This document shows positions 1 to 8,473 of a stretch of 41,600 nt of DNA, in pieces (position 1 is the first letter of the stretch; the number at the start of each line of letters is the position of its first letter). The notes beneath the pieces are model-generated. The model did not search any database, had not been told where the DNA came from, and was given only the letters and a program-made list of their open reading frames with translations. The DNA comes from Mariniblastus sp. Lineage in GTDB: Bacteria; Planctomycetota; Planctomycetia; Pirellulales; Pirellulaceae. The DNA lies in contig WTFU01000139.1 of assembly GCA_011523945.1 (NCBI GenBank), positions 14,486-56,085 on the forward strand, read 5' to 3'. The translations under genes were made by a program, and so were the position numbers.

Positions 1-118
1 ACCGGTCTAATTCTGTTTTTAGAGAATTTGCTTTGCCCTGATGTCCTTGGTCAATTTCGTCGAGGTTAAAGACGAACTTTGCGAGGGGGCATTCGGCGGG
101 GATTGGCTCATTGGGCCG

Positions 119-886
119 TCAATATACACCGAGAATCCAACCCTCCTTGGCCGCACACATTTTTGTTGGTCTGTCGATCGGAGGGTTGAAGAAAATTGGT
201 AGTTGTTTCGATTGATCCATTTCGTGAAGCCACCGGCAAACCGAATAGGCATCTTGTTGATCAACGGTTCGCATCTCCCTTGGATAGCGATTGCGAAAGA
301 TCGAAGGATAAATTTCAGTGAAAACGGAGGTTTCTGGGGGGATTTCCCAGCCGTCGTAGGGCCAAAAGTGTATATGGGGCAACGCCTTCCGGAGGCGGTA
401 GACAAACGGTAAACCGGCGTGTGTGGATTTTGCAACCGAGCCTTGGACATCGAACTGAAAAACACTCTTTGCAGAGGAGGTCCAGTTTTCGGTGATCCGC
501 ATTTCGTCATTGGTCCCCAAGCGGGACGACTGGTTCCTGAAGTTCTCAACCGTTGCTTCCGGATGGTCAGTTGGCCAATGGATAGCAAAATCGTCTAAGA
601 ACTCATCCCACGAATTAAGTCGGTGTCGATTGAAATACGAAATTGGAAATGACAGACCGTGATCAATTCCAATGATAATTGGGCGTTCCTGTTCAAATTG
701 GCTCACAATCCAATGGAAGATTTCAATTCGATTCCAATTCCTTTTCCGGTTGTTTGTTGCCGCCGGTGAGGCAACCTCGCTTGGCTCACCGTTGATTTGG
801 CTTTGGTATACCTGAATCGTGGCCGAGCGAGTTTTCGCGGTCGCCGCGCCGCTGTAGTCAATTCCAATGTGGTGTTCAAACTGCAT
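119..886 (-). CDS. DUF429-like (RNase H-fold) protein
   Basis: The 255-residue protein opens with the strand motif GIDYSGA and has a second acidic motif GIDHGLSFP near residue 75. This pattern fits the RNase H-like fold of DUF429-type predicted nucleases. It ends in EGWILGV-Y, which I recall as the usual C-terminus of a roughly 260-residue bacterial family, so the length looks complete. No signal peptide or membrane segment is visible. The ATG overlaps the stop of the upstream hydrolase by 11 bases, so translation is probably coupled, and it is the last gene of the photolyase operon. Its enzymatic activity is unknown. A nuclease role beside a glycosylase and a photolyase is inference from fold and context. 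Confidence 0.75.
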   Translation of the reverse strand: MQFEHHIGIDYSGAATAKTRSATIQVYQSQINGEPSEVASPAATNNRKRNWNRIEIFHWIVSQFEQERPIIIGIDHGLSFPISYFNRHRLNSWDEFLDDFAIHWPTDHPEATVENFRNQSSRLGTNDEMRITENWTSSAKSVFQFDVQGSVAKSTHAGLPFVYRLRKALPHIHFWPYDGWEIPPETSVFTEIYPSIFRNRYPREMRTVDQQDAYSVCRWLHEMDQSKQLPIFFNPPIDRPTKMCAAKEGWILGVY

Positions 887-1631
887 TGATTGAGCGGTTT
901 TGTTCGGAGTTGGAGGCTACTGGATTCAAATTGAATCGACCGTGGTTTAAGAAATTGTCAACCAACTGAATTGTGTTGGAATACCAAGTTAAAATTCCAT
1001 GGTGTCCGCGGACTTTTGCGTAGTCTCGGTAGCCTTCTAACAAAACATTCCCTTGTTCAATAACGCGGTCTTTCTCAGCTTCTACGATGCCGAAGTCAAA
1101 TTGGTTGTTTTGGAATGGGTTAGGTAAATTGCGAACAAAGCTGTTCGGTTCATCGGAAAGCTGTTTGAGGCTCGGGGTTAGCCAACCAAGGAACGGTGAT
1201 AGCTTTCGCGCCGCATGGGAGCCTTGGTGCGGAGGCGCAAGCATCACGACACGATCAAGATTGTTTAACTGGAATTTCGAGAGCATTGTTCGGGTAATAA
1301 TCCCTCCCATGCTGTGTGTGACGAGATGGAGTTTTTGCTGCGGATGATTAGATTCCAGTTTGGTGAGAAAAATACCAAGTCGATTCGCGTGAGTTTCAAT
1401 ACGGTTGCCGAGGCTTCGGTAGCCCCAGCGCTGTGTTAGGAACCCGGATTTATTCAGTTTCCGTGCGATGGGTAACATGTCTATGCGCGTGCCACCCAGC
1501 CCGTGAATTAAGACCACAAGCTCTTGTGTTTTTTTTGACGGTTCCAAGCTAAGTTCCTCACTAGTTGACAAGTTGGGTGTGAAAAAAGATGCAAGGGGAA
1601 ATGTATGGTTGGGACATATGGTTTTAGACAA
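876..1631 (-). CDS. alpha/beta-fold hydrolase (lipase/esterase-like)
   Basis: The 251-residue protein has the oxyanion-side motif VVLIHGLGG near residue 40 and a nucleophile elbow THSMGG near residue 107, with Ser as the nucleophile. The chain resembles PGAP1/lipase-class serine hydrolases. A late HH pair (residues around 215) may supply the catalytic histidine. The start chosen is TTG, because it overlaps the end of the upstream membrane gene by 8 bases and no upstream ATG exists in frame; an internal ATG would remove the first beta strand. It lies between the membrane protein and the DUF429-like gene and overlaps both. The substrate is unknown; a lipid or other ester is plausible from the family. 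Confidence 0.8.
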   Translation of the reverse strand: MSKTICPNHTFPLASFFTPNLSTSEELSLEPSKKTQELVVLIHGLGGTRIDMLPIARKLNKSGFLTQRWGYRSLGNRIETHANRLGIFLTKLESNHPQQKLHLVTHSMGGIITRTMLSKFQLNNLDRVVMLAPPHQGSHAARKLSPFLGWLTPSLKQLSDEPNSFVRNLPNPFQNNQFDFGIVEAEKDRVIEQGNVLLEGYRDYAKVRGHHGILTWYSNTIQLVDNFLNHGRFNLNPVASNSEQNRSINAV

Positions 1632-2082
1632 CGGGGGCCGGCGAGATTGCCGCTGCTAACATTGAAACGACAAGCAGGCCGTGGGCGGTCCATGCAACAG
1701 TTCGAAACCAGTTCGACAACACGAGGCGTTTGTGGATTGATTTTTTGAAACCGTCTTCCAGTTTTCCGTGACACGGCACCTGAATTGCTGCGGTAGAAAT
1801 CCAAATGCTGGCGACGATTACAATTCCGGCGATCACCATGGACGGCGAAGTGCGTGGCGGGATATGCCAAGCGAGCAGTATTGAACTCAATGCTTCAGCA
1901 AGCATGGGCGGGCCAACTGCGATGGTGGTAAGGAATTGATGTTTGCGGGCGTACTCGGGGAATTGCTCCGATCCGACCTCAGCAAATAATGGGTAGTGCA
2001 CAATTTGCACCATCCAAATGAGCCCAGTCATGTAGAGTGTTGCCACTGTATTAATTAGTAAAAGTAGAATTGATAATTCCAT
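1624..2082 (-). CDS. small integral membrane protein (DUF1772-like)
   Basis: This 152-residue protein has about four hydrophobic segments (roughly residues 2-24, 50-72, 80-100 and 128-148). A conserved-looking stretch with MTGLIWMVQIVHYPLF lies near the N-terminus and a charged loop with CHGKLEDGF sits before the last helix. The layout recalls the DUF1772/anthrone-oxygenase-like membrane proteins, but I hold that assignment loosely. It sits 36 bases downstream of the Nei gene and overlaps the hydrolase gene, so it belongs to the photolyase operon. Its function is unknown. Confidence 0.7.
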   Translation of the reverse strand: MELSILLLLINTVATLYMTGLIWMVQIVHYPLFAEVGSEQFPEYARKHQFLTTIAVGPPMLAEALSSILLAWHIPPRTSPSMVIAGIVIVASIWISTAAIQVPCHGKLEDGFKKSIHKRLVLSNWFRTVAWTAHGLLVVSMLAAAISPAPVV

Positions 2083-2118
2083 TGTGTATATCGCTGCAAT
2101 ATTTTCCCTTGAACGGAT

Positions 2119-2916
2119 TCAGTTGCTAAGTTTCTGGCATTTTTCGCAAGCGTACATTTTCCGATTCCCCAATTCCCAGGTTCGAATCCGTTGATTGCAG
2201 ACTGGGCAATGAGAACGCTTGTAGATATGGAGTCGCTCTCTTGAGTTGAGGCGGCTGAGCGGTTTTCCAGCTCTCTCTCGCTCAACAGTAATAATGCGAT
2301 TGTATTTTACACCTGTTTTCAGAAGAGCCGATGTGAGATCCCAAAGTTGATCAAATGTTTGCCGATCAATTGTGTTTGCAGGAGTCTCAGGGTGAATCCC
2401 GAGAAGAAATAGAATCTCTGCTCGGTATACATTTCCAATTCCCGCGATTACAGATTGATTAAGCAAAAGAGTGCCTATGCAGGAACGGGAGCGAGTGAAT
2501 CTATCCCATACAATTTCAGGGGATGCGTCACTGCGAAGCGGATCCTGCCCTAGCCGATTTAATAAACTTTCCATTCGATCGGGGGTTAACAACTCACAGC
2601 AATTTGGGCCATTAAGATCAAACGTTCGTTCGCTTCCAATCATCCGAACTCTTACAGCGCCCCGAGGTTCAGGTGCCGGGTTTTGATGCACCCGAAACTT
2701 GCCGTATAAGCCAAGATGGATGTGCATGGTTGGCCCATCTTCCCAGTGGTAAAACAGATGTTTTCCGTGTGCAGAAGTTGAGTTCAGTCTAAGTCCCGAA
2801 ATCCGACGAGCCTCTTTAGAAAATCTACCTTGCGGAGAGATCGCCCCCATTTTTTGGCCGGCAAACCACTTTTGGTGGTCTTTCGCAAGTCGGTGTATTG
2901 TATGTCCTTCTGGCAT
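2119..2916 (-). CDS. Fpg/Nei-family DNA glycosylase (endonuclease VIII-like)
   Basis: This enzyme excises oxidised bases from DNA and nicks the abasic site. The mature N-terminus begins P2-E3, the catalytic pair of the Fpg/Nei family, in the context PEGHTIHRL seen in Nei-type members. Lys52 in SAHGKH matches the conserved catalytic-domain lysine. The helix-two-turn-helix region contains AGIGNVYRAEILF (residues 158-170), and a C-terminal zinc finger is formed by Cys237, Cys240, Cys257 and Cys260. The 265-residue length is normal. It lies 76 bases after the photolyase fusion on the same strand, so repair of oxidative and UV lesions is probably co-expressed. Family is secure; substrate preference (Nei over Fpg) is inferred from the PEGHT motif. 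Confidence 0.92.
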   Translation of the reverse strand: MPEGHTIHRLAKDHQKWFAGQKMGAISPQGRFSKEARRISGLRLNSTSAHGKHLFYHWEDGPTMHIHLGLYGKFRVHQNPAPEPRGAVRVRMIGSERTFDLNGPNCCELLTPDRMESLLNRLGQDPLRSDASPEIVWDRFTRSRSCIGTLLLNQSVIAGIGNVYRAEILFLLGIHPETPANTIDRQTFDQLWDLTSALLKTGVKYNRIITVERERAGKPLSRLNSRERLHIYKRSHCPVCNQRIRTWELGNRKMYACEKCQKLSN

Positions 2917-2992
2917 CTCAAAATCTCAAAGTAATCACAGTAGATTTCTTGTCGGCGGTCTACGAGAACCGCAGTTATCATGTCCACGCAAC

Positions 2993-5461
2993 TTACGATG
3001 TTGGCGAGAGTTTCTTACTCACCTCGATATTATTATGTGTTCTCGAAGTCAGCGTTCCCAGAATTCGCCCGGCAGCAGACATGCCACTGAGGAAGGCCCC
3101 TTCAACGCGTGAGCTGTTTGCCCAATCCCCGCAAGCAGCAATGCCAGTTTTGGCATCGAAGTAGCTTTCAACTTCAGTTGGGTTGACAGGGATCGCAAAT
3201 TTCCATCTGTGAGCAATTGTGGTCGCTGGAATTTGAGAGGAGAGCCCAGTCGCTTGCCAGAGTTCGTCGAGCAGCCACGCTGAAATCTGTTCAGGGGATT
3301 CATCCCAGTTGTCGTTGCTCCAGTGAGGGTTTGCGTGAAGCACCAATTGTTCGTTTTGGGATTGTCTCCAAGGTTTGGTTTGGTTCCGCGCGATCCACGA
3401 AATTGGCGAGTTGTGCACGAATGCTGCTGCCCACGGAACGTTAAATGTTTTCGGGAACTCAACCATCAGAGCCCAGCACGGATTCATCGTAATTCTTGAA
3501 ATCGGTTCTGAAAGGGTTGGGAATTCAGCAAGTAAATCCGCGGTTTGTGCGGCGGGAGCGGAGATGATCAGGTGGTTAAAATTTCCGAGTAGATTGTGCG
3601 ATGAATCTCTTATCGCAATGTGGTTATGAATCGGAATAACGGATTTCACTTCTGTCTCGAGTTGAATGTTTAGACCACGTGCTAGGTGTTTTCCTACTGC
3701 GTTCATGCCGGGAGTGCCGACAAATCTTTGCTCGGATGTAGAGTAAGACTTAATTTCCCCGTCTGTGAGTACTGCAATTTGGCCATGATTGCCCTGGCTC
3801 GACTCGGGCCAATTCGCGATAACTCCCTGCTCTTGCCAAGACCGAACATAACTCAGAAAGCGTTCATCTCTTGCAGTAAAATATTGTGCACCGTGGTCGA
3901 ATTTCTGCTTGGAAGGAGTGCGGCGAGTGGCCATCCGTCCTCCGACGCCTCGACTCTTTTCAAAAACGACCACCTCTAAACCGTGGTCTGCGATCGTTCT
4001 TGCAGCGATGAGTCCAGAGATTCCCGCTCCGATGACTGCGACGCGTGGTTGATGTTTAATTCTTGGTGGGACGAATTGATCTCGGTAATCTGAAATCTTC
4101 AAGCGGTCTGCATGAGCTTCCGTGGGACGTCCTCTGACTGTACCCATGATGGGGCGAGGAGGTTTGAATGGACGGTCGAATTGTCCAAAACACCATAAAA
4201 TACCACCGACGGATGATGGATCACGACCGTCGAGAGCGTAGCGGTGATTTAGGTCGAAAACCAAATCCAAAGCGTCTTGCGGTTTTTCACACCAATTAAT
4301 AATCGCCTTGCCCCAAGTCATGCGGAGATTGTTGTGAAGTTCACCATGTCTCAAAAGAGTCAGTTGGGCGGCGTTCCAAAAATCGTCATTCGTTTGGGCT
4401 CTCGCCAAAGATTCCCAGGAATAAACAACGTGGCGGTCGTCATTTTCATGAGCTTGAAAGGTTTTTTGAGCCCAACTCGGGATGGCGTTCCAGCAATCAT
4501 GTTTGTTTTTATGGAAGCAAAAAACAAAAGCGAGTTCTCGCCAAAATAATAGTTCATCTAAGTATTTGTCGGATCCCGAATTTCCAATTTCAGCGGCCTC
4601 TCTTGCCAAACGCATTGGCGAAACCATTCCATAATGAAGGTAAGCCGACATTCGGCTCACCCCGTTCAGCAGTGGATCGTTACGATGATTCGCATACTGG
4701 CTGAGCCCATTTTCTTTAAATGATCTCCAACGCTGATATCCGGCGGTTGTACCTCCTTGGGTATCGGCGACTGGAGGAATGGAATGGTCAATCGCGCAAT
4801 TTGAAATTAGGTCTGTAATGTTGGTTGAATTAAAGTCGATTGCCGGGAAAGGTAGTTCGTCAATAGGGAATGGCTTAGGTGATAGTCGATGTTGCGGCCA
4901 TGGCAAGAAGATCCTCTTTTCGTATTCGTCTTTGGTTGCGTTGCGGTACTCGAACGCTCGAGTGAAGGCTGAGTTTGAAAGTTGCATGGGTAGGACACAG
5001 GAAGTATCAACGCATACGAACGGGGTCTCGACCAAAGCCTTGAGTGATTCTAGTTCTTGTGTCGCAAAGGATGTCGGCATCTCGTCGGTAATTATTAGTT
5101 GAGCTTGACAGGCAAGCATCGCCAGAGGAGATGTTTCTTTTTTACTGGAAGTCAGGTGGAATACATAGCTAATTCCATTTTCCGCAAGCTGGGCCTGAAC
5201 ATCGGCGGCGCCCTCAAGTGCAAAAGTGTAATGGCGGTCAGAACAAAACTCATCCCGACAATTTAATTCTTGGTAGACCAGTAATTGACAATTTTGTTGG
5301 CTTGCAATGTTGATTGCGACATCTAGCGCCGGGTTTTCGTCAGCGCGAAGGGCAAACCGCATCCAGTAAAGAATGAACCCGTCTTCTTTCAACGTGCTGA
5401 GGTCAATTTCGGGGTCGATCCAACGGCATCGCTCGTTTAGATGGCTCTGGAAGATAAACAT
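2993..5461 (-). CDS. class II DNA photolyase fused to renalase-like FAD/NAD(P) oxidoreductase
   Basis: This is one uninterrupted 822-residue reading frame. Residues about 25-465 are a cryptochrome/photolyase module. It has a class II N-terminal strand (FILYWMRFALRADENPAL), the helix motif FWRELAFVFCFH (306-317), and the FAD-binding signature WGKAIINW...LDGRDPSSVGG (383-420). Class II enzymes use light and FADH- to split cyclobutane pyrimidine dimers. Residues about 473-810 start with a Rossmann motif VIGAGISGL followed by VVVFEKSRGVGGRMATRR and FDHGAQYFTA, the pattern of renalase-like amine oxidases. It ends with a second FAD-contact region near GIAACGDW. The linker is only about 10-20 residues. 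It is the first gene of a five-gene minus-strand operon and diverges from the SDR gene. Many bacteria keep these two activities as neighbouring genes; here they are covalently joined. Confidence 0.93.
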   Translation of the reverse strand: MFIFQSHLNERCRWIDPEIDLSTLKEDGFILYWMRFALRADENPALDVAINIASQQNCQLLVYQELNCRDEFCSDRHYTFALEGAADVQAQLAENGISYVFHLTSSKKETSPLAMLACQAQLIITDEMPTSFATQELESLKALVETPFVCVDTSCVLPMQLSNSAFTRAFEYRNATKDEYEKRIFLPWPQHRLSPKPFPIDELPFPAIDFNSTNITDLISNCAIDHSIPPVADTQGGTTAGYQRWRSFKENGLSQYANHRNDPLLNGVSRMSAYLHYGMVSPMRLAREAAEIGNSGSDKYLDELLFWRELAFVFCFHKNKHDCWNAIPSWAQKTFQAHENDDRHVVYSWESLARAQTNDDFWNAAQLTLLRHGELHNNLRMTWGKAIINWCEKPQDALDLVFDLNHRYALDGRDPSSVGGILWCFGQFDRPFKPPRPIMGTVRGRPTEAHADRLKISDYRDQFVPPRIKHQPRVAVIGAGISGLIAARTIADHGLEVVVFEKSRGVGGRMATRRTPSKQKFDHGAQYFTARDERFLSYVRSWQEQGVIANWPESSQGNHGQIAVLTDGEIKSYSTSEQRFVGTPGMNAVGKHLARGLNIQLETEVKSVIPIHNHIAIRDSSHNLLGNFNHLIISAPAAQTADLLAEFPTLSEPISRITMNPCWALMVEFPKTFNVPWAAAFVHNSPISWIARNQTKPWRQSQNEQLVLHANPHWSNDNWDESPEQISAWLLDELWQATGLSSQIPATTIAHRWKFAIPVNPTEVESYFDAKTGIAACGDWANSSRVEGAFLSGMSAAGRILGTLTSRTHNNIEVSKKLSPTS

Positions 5462-5617
5462 AGTGCATCGAGGCTGTGATGAATTGTTGCAAGTTCTGCG
5501 TTACTCCAGGCCTTGCTAATACGGTCAATTAGTTCTGAACCGTTAATTTACGCGGAAAATCACGCTAATAAATTTGGGGATCTACGGTTCCAGCGAAAAA
5601 CGCAGATCACATTCCTG

Positions 5618-5634
5618 ATGGAAAGGCTTTCCAT
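5618..5634. promoter_or_regulatory. 17-bp inverted repeat, candidate operator between photolyase and SDR genes
   Basis: The arms ATGGAAA and TTTCCAT are perfect complements separated by three bases (GGC). The repeat lies in the 242-base divergent region, 157 bases upstream of the photolyase start and 70 bases upstream of the SDR start. That position suits a dimeric regulator serving both directions. There is no T-tract, so it is not a terminator. The role is inferred from symmetry and placement only; no second copy was noticed in the window. Confidence 0.4.
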
Positions 5635-5703
5635 GTCGGGAGGCGGCTGGATCTGTTCGACCAATGTAAAGTGTTTTTTTTAGGATTGTGAGGGCGAACG
5701 ACG

Positions 5704-6414
5704 ATGAGCGGGAACTTTGTAGTCGCGGGTGGTAGTAAGGGCATTGGCCTTGAAGTTGTCAATCAACTAATCCCATCTGCGGATCGCATCGACGTTTTTT
5801 CTCGGTCGCAGGGCGGGCTTACTGGGCATGAAAAAGTGTTCCGGCATGATATGGATTTCACGGAGAACGATCTTGATTTTTCGGGCATTCCGGACATCGT
5901 GAACGGCGTTGTTTATTGCCCGGGGACGATTAATTTGAGGTCTTTCCGTGCACTTAAACCTCATGATTTTGTCTCCGATTTTGAGGTAAATCTTGTCGGT
6001 GCGGTTAAGTTTTTGCAGGGTTGTTTAACCGCTCTCAAAAAAGGTGCGGGGGATCAGCCTGCAAGCGTAGTCCTGTACAGTACTGTTGCGGTTTCTCAGG
6101 GGTTGTCGATGCATGCCTCGGTTGCGGCAGCGAAAGGTGCGGTTGAAGGTTTGACCCGATCCTTGGCGGCGGAGTGGGCACCAAAAATTCGCGTTAATTG
6201 CATCGCGCCGGCCCTTACCGACACACCGTTGGCCTCAAGATTCTTTAGTTCGCCTGAAAATCGCCAGGCAATGGCTTTGAAGTATCCGCTTGGAAGGACT
6301 GGTGTGCCGGCGGACCTTGCCTCAACTGCCCGATTCCTTCTCTCCAGCGAGTCAAGTTGGATGACGGGCCAGGTACTGGCTGTTGATGGTGGGATGTCCA
6401 CACTAAGAAGTTAG
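5704..6414 (+). CDS. short-chain dehydrogenase/reductase lacking the catalytic Tyr
   Basis: The 236-residue protein has the classical SDR nucleotide motif GGSKGIG (9-15), the structural Asn96, Ser126 at the catalytic serine position and a C-terminal WMTGQVLAVDGG. The YxxxK motif is altered: the segment reads HASVAAAK, so Lys144 is kept but the tyrosine position (140) is valine. I recall related SDRs from light-response clusters with a similar H-x-S/Q-V-A-A-x-K-G segment, so this is probably a family trait and not a recent mutation. It is transcribed divergently from the photolyase operon. The start is the ATG preceded by GAGGG. It probably binds a nucleotide cofactor, but whether it performs standard SDR catalysis is doubtful. 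Confidence 0.88.
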   Translation: MSGNFVVAGGSKGIGLEVVNQLIPSADRIDVFSRSQGGLTGHEKVFRHDMDFTENDLDFSGIPDIVNGVVYCPGTINLRSFRALKPHDFVSDFEVNLVGAVKFLQGCLTALKKGAGDQPASVVLYSTVAVSQGLSMHASVAAAKGAVEGLTRSLAAEWAPKIRVNCIAPALTDTPLASRFFSSPENRQAMALKYPLGRTGVPADLASTARFLLSSESSWMTGQVLAVDGGMSTLRS

Positions 6415-6442
6415 CTGGGAGACAGCTCAGTTTCTGGGATGT

Positions 6443-6898
6443 TCAGTACCACGTTTGAAGAATATCCCATCGGTTGATCCAGTGAACCACGATTGGGTCG
6501 ACCGGAATTCCCTGTTCTGTTTGGCCTTGGCAAATCTCTGCGGCTTTGACCCAATGATTGCTGTCTGACAGATTCACCTTTGTGCGACCGGAATTTCCAT
6601 AAAGATGGACGAGATAAAAGGCGACTGCAATCCTGCACTCCGAAATCATACCGGGAAGCAGTCCGGTATACTCCATAGAGAGTTGTGCCATGTTGGAAAC
6701 AATGAAGTCCTTATTCCGATCAAGCTCTAACTGCCAACTCACTTCACGAGTGACCGATTCACGGAAACTCTCTCTTTCGAGGCGGTCACCGGTGATGAAA
6801 TTAAGCTGACTGCGATCCGCATTAGATCTCAATAAGAAATAAGATTTGGCTTCATCTAATTTCTGAATCAGCGCGACGGATCGAAACATTTTTTCCAT
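6443..6898 (-). CDS. Nudix-fold protein with degenerate Nudix box
   Basis: The 151-residue product contains a segment at about residues 37-59 that fits the Nudix box GX5EX7REUXEEXGU in its first half: G, then E six residues later, then REV after seven more. The following EE is replaced by WQ and the later G by E. Those glutamates are the main metal ligands of Nudix hydrolases, so pyrophosphohydrolase activity is probably lost or altered. The remainder (AVAFYLVHLYG, then a hydrophobic tail ending WDILQTWY) is compatible with the alpha/beta/alpha Nudix sandwich. It lies 111 bases downstream of the NAD(P)-binding/DUF2867 gene on the same strand. Assignment rests on this motif alone. Confidence 0.6.
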   Translation of the reverse strand: MEKMFRSVALIQKLDEAKSYFLLRSNADRSQLNFITGDRLERESFRESVTREVSWQLELDRNKDFIVSNMAQLSMEYTGLLPGMISECRIAVAFYLVHLYGNSGRTKVNLSDSNHWVKAAEICQGQTEQGIPVDPIVVHWINRWDILQTWY

Positions 6899-7009
6899 GG
6901 AAATGCAGCCTGTGCTTATAAGATGGAGTCTCGCTAACCGCTACCCTTACGCGTCAGGCAACCATTTCAGCAAGATTTTAACGTGGTTTGGGCAAGGCCG
7001 CTCTGCTCA

Positions 7010-8473
7010 TCACTGGGGAGCGATATTTTTGGTGTTATCATCTAACGGTGCAGTAGTTGCGGCTTTGCAAATGTTACGCAACATTCCTTCAAAGACAAAT
7101 TGGTGAAGCGGGTACAAAGCGTACCAATAAGCGATGCCAAAAAGCCCAACCGGATCGAAAAGTGCTGTCTGCCGAACGACCGTCTTGCCATTTTCCTCAG
7201 TGACCTCAAATTCGAGCCACGCTCTGCCGGGGACTTTCATTTCTGCTGCAAGCCGTAACAATTTCCCTTCGACAATTTTTTCAACTCGCCAAAAATCAAG
7301 TGTATCGCCAGCCCGCAAATGATCTGGAGCGCGTCGCCCCCGGCGGACACCGACGCCTCCAACAAGTAGATCCAAGAAGCCTCTTATTTGCCAAAGCCAA
7401 GTTCCGTAATACCAACCAGTCTCTCCGCCGATCCGACGGATTGGAAGAAAAGCCGATTCCGTCGAAGCAGCGACTTGTCTGGTTCGAGAGTCGACAAGTC
7501 TCGATCCAAATCGGACTCCACCCCAAGACTTTGGCTGACCTCCAGAGGAAAGCGCATCCGACCAGCGGGTTTCGGCAAATTCCCGGTCTTCGTTAACGAG
7601 AGCACGGGCAATTGCTTTTTCCGCCGACCTTGGGCGCACCCGGAAATGTCGGTCTGCAACGTTATTCGAAGTTAACGTTGGATTTTTCAAGCTATCGACT
7701 AGTTTACGACCAACACGAGAGTACAAAGGGGTAACTAAACCCAACCAAAGGCTCGAAAGGTAGGGTGTTAAGAAAGGGACCGGAATCATCCATCGCTTGA
7801 GCCCCCGCTGTCGGGCGTAGCACTGCATAATCTCGCCGTAGGAAATTTGGTCGGGGCCTCCGATTTCAAAAATCTGCGTTTCGTCGATCGGTTGATCGAG
7901 GGCTTCGACTAGATATGCCAATACGTCTTCGATCGCAATTGGTTGTGCTAACACACGTACCCACTTGGGGCAGATCATAACAGGCAAGCGTTCTACCAAG
8001 GCTCTAATCATCTCAAAAGACAAGCTGCCGGAACCAATGATGATTGAAGCGCGAAATTCAATTACGCTGGCAGTCGAGGTCCTTAGGATATCGCCGATCT
8101 CCTGGCGGCTTCGAAGGTGTTTTGAAAGTTTATGATCTGGGTTGCCGAGGCCGCCAAGGTAAATAATTCTTTTTACATTTTGACGCGTGCATTCGGCGGC
8201 GAAGTTTTCTGCGGCGCGACGGTCCATTGTCTCGAAGTCGTCTGTCGAGCCCATGGAGTGGACTAGATAAAAAGCGGTGTGGACGTCCTTGAGGGCTTCT
8301 TTAAGGGAATCCGGGTCGAGTAGGTTGCCAACCGCGACCTCGATTTTTCCGAGAGAATCCTCCAATCCATCCGAACGGCGTGTTAAACACCTGACATCGC
8401 ATCCTTGCTCCAGCAAGAGAGGGAGAAGTCGGCCTCCAACATAACCGGTTGCGCCTGTGAGTAATGTTTTCAT
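7010..8473 (-). CDS. NAD(P)-binding (NmrA/atypical SDR) protein with C-terminal DUF2867
   Basis: The 487-residue protein starts with a Rossmann motif TGATGYVGG (residues 6-14) typical of atypical SDR/NmrA-like proteins. It includes AFYLVHSMGS and an SIIIGSGS segment that shape the cofactor site. From about residue 345 onward, GWYYGTWLWQIRGFLD and PVGLFGIAYWYALYPLH match the DUF2867 module often fused to this domain. The combined architecture is common in bacteria, often near photolyase or stress genes; its substrate is not known to me. The long region upstream (8474-9093) must contain its promoter. The stop falls in the spacer before the Nudix-like gene, with which it may be co-transcribed. 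Confidence 0.88.
   Translation of the reverse strand: MKTLLTGATGYVGGRLLPLLLEQGCDVRCLTRRSDGLEDSLGKIEVAVGNLLDPDSLKEALKDVHTAFYLVHSMGSTDDFETMDRRAAENFAAECTRQNVKRIIYLGGLGNPDHKLSKHLRSRQEIGDILRTSTASVIEFRASIIIGSGSLSFEMIRALVERLPVMICPKWVRVLAQPIAIEDVLAYLVEALDQPIDETQIFEIGGPDQISYGEIMQCYARQRGLKRWMIPVPFLTPYLSSLWLGLVTPLYSRVGRKLVDSLKNPTLTSNNVADRHFRVRPRSAEKAIARALVNEDREFAETRWSDALSSGGQPKSWGGVRFGSRLVDSRTRQVAASTESAFLPIRRIGGETGWYYGTWLWQIRGFLDLLVGGVGVRRGRRAPDHLRAGDTLDFWRVEKIVEGKLLRLAAEMKVPGRAWLEFEVTEENGKTVVRQTALFDPVGLFGIAYWYALYPLHQFVFEGMLRNICKAATTAPLDDNTKNIAPQ

Noticed and set aside
1..118. Reading frame that stays open after the stop of the DUF429-like gene on the minus strand, with protein-like content
   Set aside because: It has no start codon in frame, and the upstream protein already ends at the EGWILGV motif I recall as its normal C-terminus, so read-through or a broken longer gene is not needed.
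2161..2200. TTCGAATCC segment resembling a tRNA T-arm
   Set aside because: It lies inside the zinc-finger part of the Nei gene and no acceptor or anticodon stem can be formed around it.
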